Source of the DNA: an uncultured Eubacteriales bacterium
GTDB lineage: Bacteria > Bacillota > Clostridia > Oscillospirales > Acutalibacteraceae
Direction: 5' to 3'
NCBI GenBank assembly: GCA_934692675.1
Contig: CAKUUD010000003.1
Coordinates: 186,001-250,000, forward strand
Length of the DNA stretch: 64,000 nucleotides
In this document: positions 57,065 to 64,000 of the stretch, in pieces
How positions within the stretch are numbered: position 1 is the first letter of the stretch
Layout: each line of letters starts with the position of its first letter
The notes under the pieces: generated by a model
Told to the model about the DNA's origin: nothing
Databases searched by the model: none
Seen by the model: only the letters and a program-made list of their open reading frames with translations
Made by a program: the position numbers and the translations under genes

Positions 57065-58954
57065 ATGGATAGGTTAAAAAGTCTGAAGAAATTGCTTTTG
57101 GGTTCAGCTTTAAAAGATGATCAATTAAAAGACGAAAAATTATCTAGACTTTGGGGACTACCTATAATGGCCAGCGATGCGGTATCGTCCGTGGCTTATG
57201 CCGTAGAAGAAATCTTAATGGCTCTAATTCCCGGAGTAGGAATTATGGCTGCGAGTTATGTAGGTTATGTTAGCGTTCCTATAATACTTCTTCTTTTGAT
57301 ACTTATTTTTTCTTACTCTCAAATAATCAGTCACTACCCTAATGGCGGCGGAGCATATGTAGTTTCAAAAGAAAATTTCGGCAAAAAAGCTTCACTTCTT
57401 GCCGCAACATGTTTGGTTATAGATTATATTATGACGGTAGCCGTAAGTATTTCTTCTTCCACGGCTGCAATATTGGCCGTTTACCCCGCGCTGGAGCCGT
57501 ATAGAATTATAATTTCTTTAATTTGTGTTGGAGTTATAACTTTAGTGAATCTTCGTGGTATAGGCGAGTCTTCAAAAATTTTCGGCATACCTACATATAT
57601 GTTTATCTTTTCTATGATAGCTCTTATAACTACTGGATTCATAAGATTTTTTACAGGTTCTTTATCTCCCATAAATTATACTCCCGAGCAGCTTAGCGGA
57701 ATAATGACCGATAATTTGACCGGTCTTACCTTGGTTCTTTTCCTTTGTGCATTCTCATCGGGATGCTCGGCTCTTACAGGTGTTGAGGCTGTAAGCAATG
57801 CTATTCCAAGTTTCAAAGAGCCTTCTCAAAAAACAGCTAAACACGTTTTGTTTATGCTCGGCGGAATAATTGTATTTATATTTGGCGGGACAAGCTTTTT
57901 AGCAACGTTTTTACACGTAGTTCCTGTTGCTGACAAAACCGTACTTTCTCAGATGGGAACTGCTATTTTCGGAAATGGAATAATGTTTTATGTTCTTCAA
58001 TTTACAACTTCTTTGATACTTCTTTTGGCTGCAAATACATCATACAGCGGACTTCCTATACTTTTATCGATTCTAGCAAAAGACCGCTATATGCCTCGTC
58101 AATTTTCTCAAAGAGGAACTAAACTTAGCTTCTCAAACGGAATAATGTTTATTTTTATTGCAAGTGCACTGTTGCTCGTAGCATTCAACGCAGATACTCA
58201 TAGGCTAATTCCGTTCTATTCGGTAGGAGTATTTGTTTCATTTACAATTTCTCAGTTCGGCATGTTTGTAAAATGGGTGCGTTCCAAAGAGCCCGGATGG
58301 CAATATAAATCCCTTATAAATGGTTTTGGCGCTCTTGTTACTTTTATCGGCTCGATAGTAGTTTTTACTACTAAATTTACCCACGGAGCTTGGGCTTTGT
58401 TGATAGTTACTCCTTTGCTTATGTGGTTTATGTCAGCAACTCACAAACATTATTTTGAGTTCTTAAAAGGAATAAGCATTTTAGGATATAATTACAAATA
58501 CAAAAAAAGCGACAGCAACGAAACTTTCCCGTGCATAGTGCTTATTAATAAGATGAACAGAGCCGCCCTCAAAACTTTTGATTACGCAAACGAAATAACC
58601 TCAAATGTTACTCCGCTTCATATTTCTGTTTCAAAGATTGAAACTGAAAGGTTGAAGAAGCAATGGAAAGATTTGGGAATTGATATTCCTCTTACTATAA
58701 TTTACACACCTTATAGAGATATAATTTCTCAAATTGATAATTATGTAAGTGAACGAGAAAGAGATCTAAAAGACGGCGAAACTTTGACCGTGATTTTGAC
58801 AAGAATCAGCGGCAACGCTTGGAAAGATACAATTTATCATAATCAAACAACATTCTTTATTGAAAAAATTCTAAGAAGACACGAAAGTGTAGCTACTACT
58901 CTGGTTCCGTATTTTTACAACAAACCTAAAAAAGAAACACACGTAGCAAAATAG
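57065..58954 (+). CDS. APC-superfamily permease, KimA-like potassium importer candidate
   Basis: The 629-residue protein has about twelve membrane helices (residues 35-460) and a C-terminal cytoplasmic domain. Segments such as LWGLPIMASDAVSSVAYAVEEIL, YPNGGGAYVVSKENFGKKASLLAA and YIMTVAVSISSSTAAI match the KimA (YdaO) group of high-affinity potassium transporters rather than amino-acid permeases. Substrate assignment is from family resemblance. The 129 bases upstream show no structured c-di-AMP riboswitch, which controls kimA in Bacillus. GGAGG lies before the ATG. Confidence 0.8.
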   Translation: MDRLKSLKKLLLGSALKDDQLKDEKLSRLWGLPIMASDAVSSVAYAVEEILMALIPGVGIMAASYVGYVSVPIILLLLILIFSYSQIISHYPNGGGAYVVSKENFGKKASLLAATCLVIDYIMTVAVSISSSTAAILAVYPALEPYRIIISLICVGVITLVNLRGIGESSKIFGIPTYMFIFSMIALITTGFIRFFTGSLSPINYTPEQLSGIMTDNLTGLTLVLFLCAFSSGCSALTGVEAVSNAIPSFKEPSQKTAKHVLFMLGGIIVFIFGGTSFLATFLHVVPVADKTVLSQMGTAIFGNGIMFYVLQFTTSLILLLAANTSYSGLPILLSILAKDRYMPRQFSQRGTKLSFSNGIMFIFIASALLLVAFNADTHRLIPFYSVGVFVSFTISQFGMFVKWVRSKEPGWQYKSLINGFGALVTFIGSIVVFTTKFTHGAWALLIVTPLLMWFMSATHKHYFEFLKGISILGYNYKYKKSDSNETFPCIVLINKMNRAALKTFDYANEITSNVTPLHISVSKIETERLKKQWKDLGIDIPLTIIYTPYRDIISQIDNYVSERERDLKDGETLTVILTRISGNAWKDTIYHNQTTFFIEKILRRHESVATTLVPYFYNKPKKETHVAK

Positions 58955-58970
58955 GAGGATATAAGGTTAA

Positions 58971-60434
58971 GTGAAAAGGTTTTATAAATATTTAGCTTTT
59001 GTTGGCTTGATATTTTTCGGATTTCTTTTAAATGTAAATGCAAGCAATTGCTTGGATGATATAAAAAATCGTGGATACATCAAAGTATCCACAAATGCTG
59101 AGTTTGAGCCTTTTGAGTACAAAGACGGCAATAAAATGGTGGGCATAGATATAGATATAGCTCGAAAAATAGCTGAAAAATTAGGCGTTGATTTGAGCAT
59201 TAATGATGTTTCTTTTGACGCCGTTATTTTGGAGCTTTTGAATAAAAATTGCGATTTTGCTATTTCGGCCATGAGCTCAAGTGAAGAAAAATCCAAAAAC
59301 GTAGATTTTTCTGATTCCTACTATGCTTCTAAACAAATGGTTATCGTACCTCAAAACAGCAAAATTTCGAGTCCTGAGGACCTTCATGGCAAAAAAATCG
59401 GCGTGGCTCTTGGATTTACAGGGGATATTTACTGTACAGAAAATTTTGCGGATTCCGATATACAAAGGTACGGCAAGGCTTCGGATGCTGCGTTGGATCT
59501 TGTAAATCATCGACTTGATGCTGTGGTAGTGGACGATGTCCCTGCTAAAAAGTTAGTTAAATCTCTCGGAAATCAAGCGAAATTTTTAGATGAATATCTT
59601 TTCCAGGAAGACTACAGAATTGCTGTGCCTAAAGGCGAGAAAGAACTTCTGAATTACATAAACTTTGCACTTGGCGACATGAAAAATTCCGGTGAAATAG
59701 ATGTTATAGTGAGCAAATATACCGAAGTTAAAGACACTAGAAGCGTTGATATAATCGGACAAATTTACAGGAATTTAGTTTACAAAGACCGTTATAAAAT
59801 GATACTCGGTGGCCTGGGCGTGACCCTCGAAATTACCGCAGTTGCTTTAATAATAGGAATTATTTTGGGAGTTCTAATTTCGGTTATTAGAGTAAGCAAA
59901 AATAGGAGCTTTTTATTTAAAATTCTTAAATTTTTAGCAAATGTATATTTGACTGTGATTAGAGGGACACCGGTTGTTGTGCAGCTTTTTGCGATATATT
60001 ATTTGGTCTTGTGTTCCACGGGCTTAAATAAGATATTTATCGCAATGATAGCTTTTGGAATCAATTCCGGAGCATATGTTGCTGAGACAATGAGGGCGGG
60101 ATTGCAATCGGTTGACGGTGGACAATACGAAGCTGGTCGTTCTTTAGGCCTTAGCTCATCAATGACTATGAAAAAAATAGTTTTGCCTCAAGCTTTTAAA
60201 AATTGCTTGCCGACGCTCGTAAGTGAATTTATTCAGCTCATAAAAGAGACCGCTGTTGCTGGATTTATTGGCATAACCGATTTGTCCAGAGCTGGGGACA
60301 TAATAAGAAGCCAGACCTATGAAGCTTTTGTCCCGCTCATTACCGTTGCTGCTATTTATTTGATAATAGTGATAATAACCACATGCATAATGTCTGTGAT
60401 AGAAAGGAGACTCCGCGCAAGTGATAAGCGTTAA
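58971..60434 (+). CDS. Polar amino-acid ABC transporter: fused substrate-binding protein and permease
   Basis: One polypeptide of 487 residues contains a signal peptide (about 1-24, ending NVNA), a periplasmic-type binding domain (RGYIKVSTNAEFEPFEYKDG to about 255) and a GlnP/HisM-like permease (about 270-487) with the EAGRSLGLSSSMTMKKIVLPQA coupling loop. No lipobox is seen; the permease half anchors the binding domain. The start is GTG 58971, 12 bases after AGGAGG. It overlaps the ATPase gene by 14 bases. The substrate is probably glutamine or a related polar amino acid. Confidence 0.9.
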   Translation: MKRFYKYLAFVGLIFFGFLLNVNASNCLDDIKNRGYIKVSTNAEFEPFEYKDGNKMVGIDIDIARKIAEKLGVDLSINDVSFDAVILELLNKNCDFAISAMSSSEEKSKNVDFSDSYYASKQMVIVPQNSKISSPEDLHGKKIGVALGFTGDIYCTENFADSDIQRYGKASDAALDLVNHRLDAVVVDDVPAKKLVKSLGNQAKFLDEYLFQEDYRIAVPKGEKELLNYINFALGDMKNSGEIDVIVSKYTEVKDTRSVDIIGQIYRNLVYKDRYKMILGGLGVTLEITAVALIIGIILGVLISVIRVSKNRSFLFKILKFLANVYLTVIRGTPVVVQLFAIYYLVLCSTGLNKIFIAMIAFGINSGAYVAETMRAGLQSVDGGQYEAGRSLGLSSSMTMKKIVLPQAFKNCLPTLVSEFIQLIKETAVAGFIGITDLSRAGDIIRSQTYEAFVPLITVAAIYLIIVIITTCIMSVIERRLRASDKR

Positions 60435-61155
60435 AAATTTATATAAAGAATTTAAAAATGAAAACGAAACTTTAAGAATTTTAAGTGGAATAAACGTGGA
60501 GTTTAAAAAAGGTGAAAAAGTAGCTATCATAGGTCCTTCCGGTTCCGGAAAGAGCACTTTCCTAAGGTGCCTAAACGGTTTGGAAACTCCTACTAGCGGA
60601 GAAATAGATTTTGAAGGAATAAATATTACAGACCCAAAATGCAATATGGATGAAATCAGAAAAAATATCGGCATGGTTTTTCAGCATTTTAATCTTTTCC
60701 CGCACCTAACTATACTTCAAAATATTACTCTTGCTCCAGTTTCGCTTAAATTGTATTCCAAAAGAGATGCTGAACAATGTGCATTGGCGCTCCTCGAAAA
60801 AGTGGGTCTCAGAGATAAAGCAGATTCGTATCCTTCGAGACTTTCTGGCGGACAAAAGCAAAGAGTTGCGATAATCCGAGCTTTAATAATGAATCCTAAG
60901 GTGATTCTATTTGATGAACCTACTTCTGCGCTTGACCCCGAAATGATAAAGGAAGTCATATCTGTAATGGTAGATATTGCCAATCAAGGCATGACAATGA
61001 TTGTTGTCACGCATGAGATGAGCTTTGTAAAAGAGGCCGCCACCCGCGTACTTTTTATGGATCACGGCAAAATCATAGCCGATGAAACTCCAGACCAACT
61101 GTTTAATAATTGCCAAAATGTACGTGTAAGTAAATTTTTAAAAAAGATTGTATGA
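60421..61155 (+). CDS. Polar amino-acid ABC transporter ATP-binding protein (GlnQ-like)
   Basis: The 244-residue ATPase has Walker A GPSGSGKSTFL, the Q loop MVFQHFNLFPHL, signature LSGGQKQRVAI, Walker B VILFDEPTSALDPEM and the H loop VVTHEM. It starts at a GTG inside the end of the permease gene and is its motor. Confidence 0.94.
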   Translation: MISVKNLYKEFKNENETLRILSGINVEFKKGEKVAIIGPSGSGKSTFLRCLNGLETPTSGEIDFEGINITDPKCNMDEIRKNIGMVFQHFNLFPHLTILQNITLAPVSLKLYSKRDAEQCALALLEKVGLRDKADSYPSRLSGGQKQRVAIIRALIMNPKVILFDEPTSALDPEMIKEVISVMVDIANQGMTMIVVTHEMSFVKEAATRVLFMDHGKIIADETPDQLFNNCQNVRVSKFLKKIV

Positions 61156-61174
61156 TTTGAAATAGAGGATTTTA

Positions 61175-61615
61175 ATGGAAATAATAACAAATACTCCCGA
61201 GGAAACTAAAAATTTCGCTTATAAACTTGCTTCAAAATTAAAAGGCAATGAGATATTGGCTTTCTACGGAGATTTAGGAGTAGGCAAAACCACCTTTATA
61301 AGAGGTCTTGCAAGTTTTTTTGGTTTAGAAAATTTGGTATCCAGTCCCACGTTTTCGCTGGTTAACGAATATCAAAACGCAAATGCAAAAATATATCATT
61401 TTGATATGTATCGCATACATTCATTTGAAGATTTGGAATCTACAGGATTTTTTGATTATCTTGATAATGGGATATTTTTGATAGAATGGTCAGAAAATAT
61501 AGAGGAACATCTTCCTAAAAATGCGATTAAAATTAAAATAGAAAAAATAAATTCCGAAGACGGAAGAATAATAACTATAGAGGGAGAAAATTATATTGAA
61601 AATTTTAGCAGTTGA
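61175..61615 (+). CDS. tsaE: tRNA t6A37 synthesis ATPase TsaE
   Basis: TsaE works with TsaB and TsaD to place threonylcarbamoyl on A37 of tRNAs reading ANN codons. The 146-residue protein has Walker A FYGDLGVGKTTFIRG near residue 34, SPTFSLVNEY and FLIEWSENIEEHLP. It overlaps tsaB by 20 bases. Confidence 0.95.
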   Translation: MEIITNTPEETKNFAYKLASKLKGNEILAFYGDLGVGKTTFIRGLASFFGLENLVSSPTFSLVNEYQNANAKIYHFDMYRIHSFEDLESTGFFDYLDNGIFLIEWSENIEEHLPKNAIKIKIEKINSEDGRIITIEGENYIENFSS

Positions 61616-62309
61616 TTCATCGTCAGCCACTGCTTCCGTAGCATTGGTTGACAATAAAAAAATAGTTGCCGAATATTTTATAAACGCTGGACTAACTCAT
61701 AGTCAAACCTTGGCGCCTATGATAGAATCTATTCTTAAAAATTTAAAAATAGAGCCTGCTGAAATTGATCTATATGTTTCTACGTCAGGGCCGGGCTCTT
61801 TCACAGGATTAAGAATAGGAATGGCAACAGTTGAAGCCATGGCTTTGGCAAATGATAAACCGTGTGCCGGAGTATCATCACTCGAAGCGCTTTCTTACAA
61901 TATTAATAATCATAATAATGTAATCTGCGCCTGCATGGATGCGCGCAGGGAACAAGTCTACAATGCTCTATTCAAATTTGAAAATAATAAACTAGTAAGA
62001 TTAACCGAAGATAGAGCAATTTTAATTAAAGATTTATCTGAAGAATTAAAAAATTTAAATTTTAATATTGAAATTGTTGGAGATGCCGCAGAGATATGCT
62101 ATAATAGTACGGAACTTGAGTCTTTAGGAAATAAATGTATTTTACTGCCGGAAAAAGATAGGTATATAAAAGCTTCGAATGTTGCTTTGGCGGTTTTGGA
62201 AACTTTTAATTCAAACAATAGTTCGGCTAATAAATTTGATTTGAAAGTTAATTATATAAAAGTTCCTCAGGCTCAGAGAGTTATGGAAGAGAAATTGTCC
62301 AATGGTTAG
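61596..62309 (+). CDS. tsaB: tRNA t6A37 synthesis protein TsaB
   Basis: The 237-residue ASKHA-fold protein starts MKILAVDSSSATASVALVD and has the TSGPGSFTGLRIGMATVEAMA motif near residue 65. It is the scaffold partner of TsaD. Its start, a TTG or equivalent at 61596, lies inside tsaE. No rimI or tsaD gene follows in the window, so tsaD must be elsewhere. Confidence 0.94.
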   Translation: MKILAVDSSSATASVALVDNKKIVAEYFINAGLTHSQTLAPMIESILKNLKIEPAEIDLYVSTSGPGSFTGLRIGMATVEAMALANDKPCAGVSSLEALSYNINNHNNVICACMDARREQVYNALFKFENNKLVRLTEDRAILIKDLSEELKNLNFNIEIVGDAAEICYNSTELESLGNKCILLPEKDRYIKASNVALAVLETFNSNNSSANKFDLKVNYIKVPQAQRVMEEKLSNG

Positions 62310-62323
62310 GAGGGAAATTATTT

Positions 62324-62773
62324 ATGATATCTATAGGTTCTGACCACGCAGGGTATGAATTAAAAACCAAAATCGAAACGTACCTTAAAAGTAAAAGTAT
62401 AGAATTCGAAGACGTAGGAACATTTAATGAAGAATCGTGTGATTATCCCATTTTTGCGGAAAAGGCTTCTCGACTTGTGTCGGAAGGTTACTGTGAAAAA
62501 GGGATTTTAGTTTGTGGCTCAGGGGTAGGAATGTCTATAGCTGCCAATAAAATTAAAAATATAAGGGCAGTCCTTTGTTTTGATGCCGAAATTGCCGCTC
62601 TTTCAAGAAAGCATAACAATGCAAATATACTTTGTCTGGGGGGTAGGTTTATAAATATAGATAACGCAATTGAAATTATAGACGCATTTCTTAACACGCC
62701 TTTTGAAGGTGGGCGCCACGAAAAAAGAATAGAGCTTATTAAAAATTTAGAAAATAAATTTGGAGGAAAATAA
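62324..62773 (+). CDS. rpiB: Ribose-5-phosphate isomerase B
   Basis: It interconverts ribose-5-phosphate and ribulose-5-phosphate. The 149-residue protein shows [25 protein letters not shown] with the active-site cysteine, and [16 protein letters not shown] lies upstream of the ATG. It is directly followed by upp, so PRPP-precursor supply and uracil salvage are co-transcribed. Confidence 0.94.
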   Translation: MISIGSDHAGYELKTKIETYLKSKSIEFEDVGTFNEESCDYPIFAEKASRLVSEGYCEKGILVCGSGVGMSIAANKIKNIRAVLCFDAEIAALSRKHNNANILCLGGRFINIDNAIEIIDAFLNTPFEGGRHEKRIELIKNLENKFGGK

Positions 62774-62774
62774 C

Positions 62775-63407
62775 ATGTACGAAAATGTAATGATAATGGA
62801 TCACCCGCTTATACAGCACAAAATTTCCCTTTTAAGAGATAAAAATACAAGTTCCAAAGAATTCAGAGAACTCATTAGCGAAGTCACAATGCTTATGTGT
62901 TACGAATCTTTGAGAGACTTACCACTTAAAGAAATCGAAATAGAAACCCCGATTGCCAAAGCCAAAACAAAAGTTTTGGGCGAAAAGCATATCGCATTTG
63001 TTCCGATTTTAAGAGCAGGACTTGGAATGGTTGAAGGAGTAGTTAATATGGTTCCTACGGCCAGGGTAGGTCATATCGGACTTTACAGAGACCCCGAAAC
63101 ATTGCAAGCTGTGGAGTACTATTGTAAATTGCCGGTAGATATTGATAAAAGCGATGTAATTATTTTAGATCCTATGTTAGCTACAGGCGGAACCGCTATC
63201 GACGCTATAAATTGTGTAAAAAAGAGAAATCCACACTCTGTTAAATTCATGTGCATAATCGCTTCAAATCCGGGAATAGAAGCTCTTACAAAAGCTCATC
63301 CTGATGTTAAAATTTACTGTGCAGTCAAGGATGAAAAACTCAACGATAAAAGCTATATACTCCCTGGTTTAGGAGATGCCGGAGACAGAATTTTTGGTAC
63401 AAAATAA
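62775..63407 (+). CDS. upp: Uracil phosphoribosyltransferase
   Basis: It converts uracil and PRPP to UMP. The roughly 210-residue protein begins [21 protein letters not shown] and has [15 protein letters not shown], the PRPP loop [18 protein letters not shown] and the end [14 protein letters not shown]. The ATG at 62775, 9 bases after GGAGG, gives the standard N-terminus; the TTG at 62760 would put the ribosome-binding site inside the gene. Confidence 0.96.
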   Translation: MYENVMIMDHPLIQHKISLLRDKNTSSKEFRELISEVTMLMCYESLRDLPLKEIEIETPIAKAKTKVLGEKHIAFVPILRAGLGMVEGVVNMVPTARVGHIGLYRDPETLQAVEYYCKLPVDIDKSDVIILDPMLATGGTAIDAINCVKKRNPHSVKFMCIIASNPGIEALTKAHPDVKIYCAVKDEKLNDKSYILPGLGDAGDRIFGTK

Positions 63408-63431
63408 ATACAAACAGAAGGAATTGTAAAT

Positions 63432-64000
63432 ATGGGGAATATAAAAAATAGCATTTGGCGATTTGTGAAGAAATATAGAAAATATGCTTTGTTCTTTTGC
63501 GATTTCATTATATGGAATTTATCTTTTTATATTTCTTATGCAATAAATAAAAATTGTTTGACTTTTGTGTCGGTGGACGAGAGATTTTTTGAATATTTAG
63601 CTATAATGAACATTTGTTTTATCGCAATGTTTTTAGCTTTCAAGCTTTATGATAAAATATGGCGCTATGCGGATGTAGAAGATTTCTTTTATGCCGGCTT
63701 GGCCACGCTTTGTGCTAATTTTATGTTTTTTGTGTTAACTCGTGTTTTCATGATAAAGATGAGTCCTCGTATGCATTTTATATTTTTGCTTACGTCAATG
63801 TCCGCGATAGTGATTTTTAGGCTCATCTACAGGATAAATCGCCTTATTGATAATGTTTCCAACGAAGATGTCAAAGATAAAAAGCGCATGCTTATTGTCG
63901 GCGCAGGCGAATCTACTGCTTTGCTTTTAAGAGAGATGTACAAATATTCCAGAAATAAATATCGCCCTGTTGCGATCGCTGATGACGACAATGAAAAAAT
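63432..64000 (+). CDS. Membrane-bound nucleotide-sugar epimerase/dehydratase, partial (CapD/FlaA1-like)
   Basis: The reading frame is open to the end of the window, so only the first 189 codons are visible. They encode a basic N-terminus, four hydrophobic segments (about 17-38, 55-72, 85-107, 115-135), then KRMLIVGAGESTALLLREM, the Rossmann nucleotide-binding start of the second domain, and YRPVAIADDD. This is the membrane domain of CapD/WbpM/FlaA1-type UDP-GlcNAc 4,6-dehydratases or epimerases that begin polysaccharide synthesis. The ATG at 63432 follows GAAGGAAT. An exopolysaccharide or capsule locus probably continues to the right. Confidence 0.85.
   Translation, partial: MGNIKNSIWRFVKKYRKYALFFCDFIIWNLSFYISYAINKNCLTFVSVDERFFEYLAIMNICFIAMFLAFKLYDKIWRYADVEDFFYAGLATLCANFMFFVLTRVFMIKMSPRMHFIFLLTSMSAIVIFRLIYRINRLIDNVSNEDVKDKKRMLIVGAGESTALLLREMYKYSRNKYRPVAIADDDNEK

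Overview
The window is a stretch of chromosome from a low-G+C member of the Bacillota, most likely class Clostridia. Evidence is the AT-rich sequence, strong GGAGG ribosome-binding sites, frequent TTG and GTG starts, and gene orders typical of that group (infC-rpmI-rplT, dprA-topA-trmFO, plsX-rnc-ftsY, hrcA-grpE-dnaK-dnaJ under a CIRCE element). The genus cannot be named from the sequence. An adhE-type bifunctional dehydrogenase suggests fermentative, anaerobic life.

Region 1 (1 to about 9,883) looks like one end of an integrated island. It holds a complete type I restriction-modification operon (hsdM, hsdS, an unknown gene, hsdR), a toxin-antitoxin-like pair (HTH plus ImmA/IrrE-type peptidase, then a PIN-like DUF4411 protein), and a G+C-richer Fic-domain gene on the minus strand with a palindromic operator candidate in its promoter. 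It ends at 9,823-9,883 in the 3' part of a tRNA-Ser (anticodon CGA) with no 5' half, as expected where an element has inserted into a tRNA gene. The intact tRNA and integrase would lie left of the window.

Region 2 (about 10,000 to 14,946) is one very large, lysine- and glutamate-rich gene of unknown function, with its own promoter and terminator. It is split by a -1 frame change at an A7 run (10,844-10,850) and by an in-frame TAA at 13,842. Undoing both gives one protein of about 1,600 residues, made largely of two families of degenerate internal repeats. It is either a young pseudogene, a recoded gene or an assembly error.

Region 3 (15,000 to 64,000) is mostly conserved core genome on the plus strand: nucleotide salvage, replication helicase, tRNA modification, FtsH and HtrA proteolysis, IF3/L35/L20 with a leader attenuator and an apparent ATT start, topoisomerase I, phospholipid and RNA-processing genes, LeuRS, AdhE, the HrcA heat-shock operon, a probable 6S RNA, a ClpE-like unfoldase, NrdR, UppP, an FtsK-type translocase, a KimA-like permease, a polar amino-acid ABC transporter, t6A-synthesis genes and pyrimidine salvage. 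Three insertions in this core are unusual. Two adjacent glycosyltransferases have N-terminal membrane anchors predicted to put the catalytic domains outside the cytoplasm, and one carries a ricin-type lectin domain. Two unlinked minus-strand genes encode Nif11-like, double-glycine leader peptides with no maturation genes nearby. The window closes inside a membrane-bound sugar-nucleotide epimerase/dehydratase gene.
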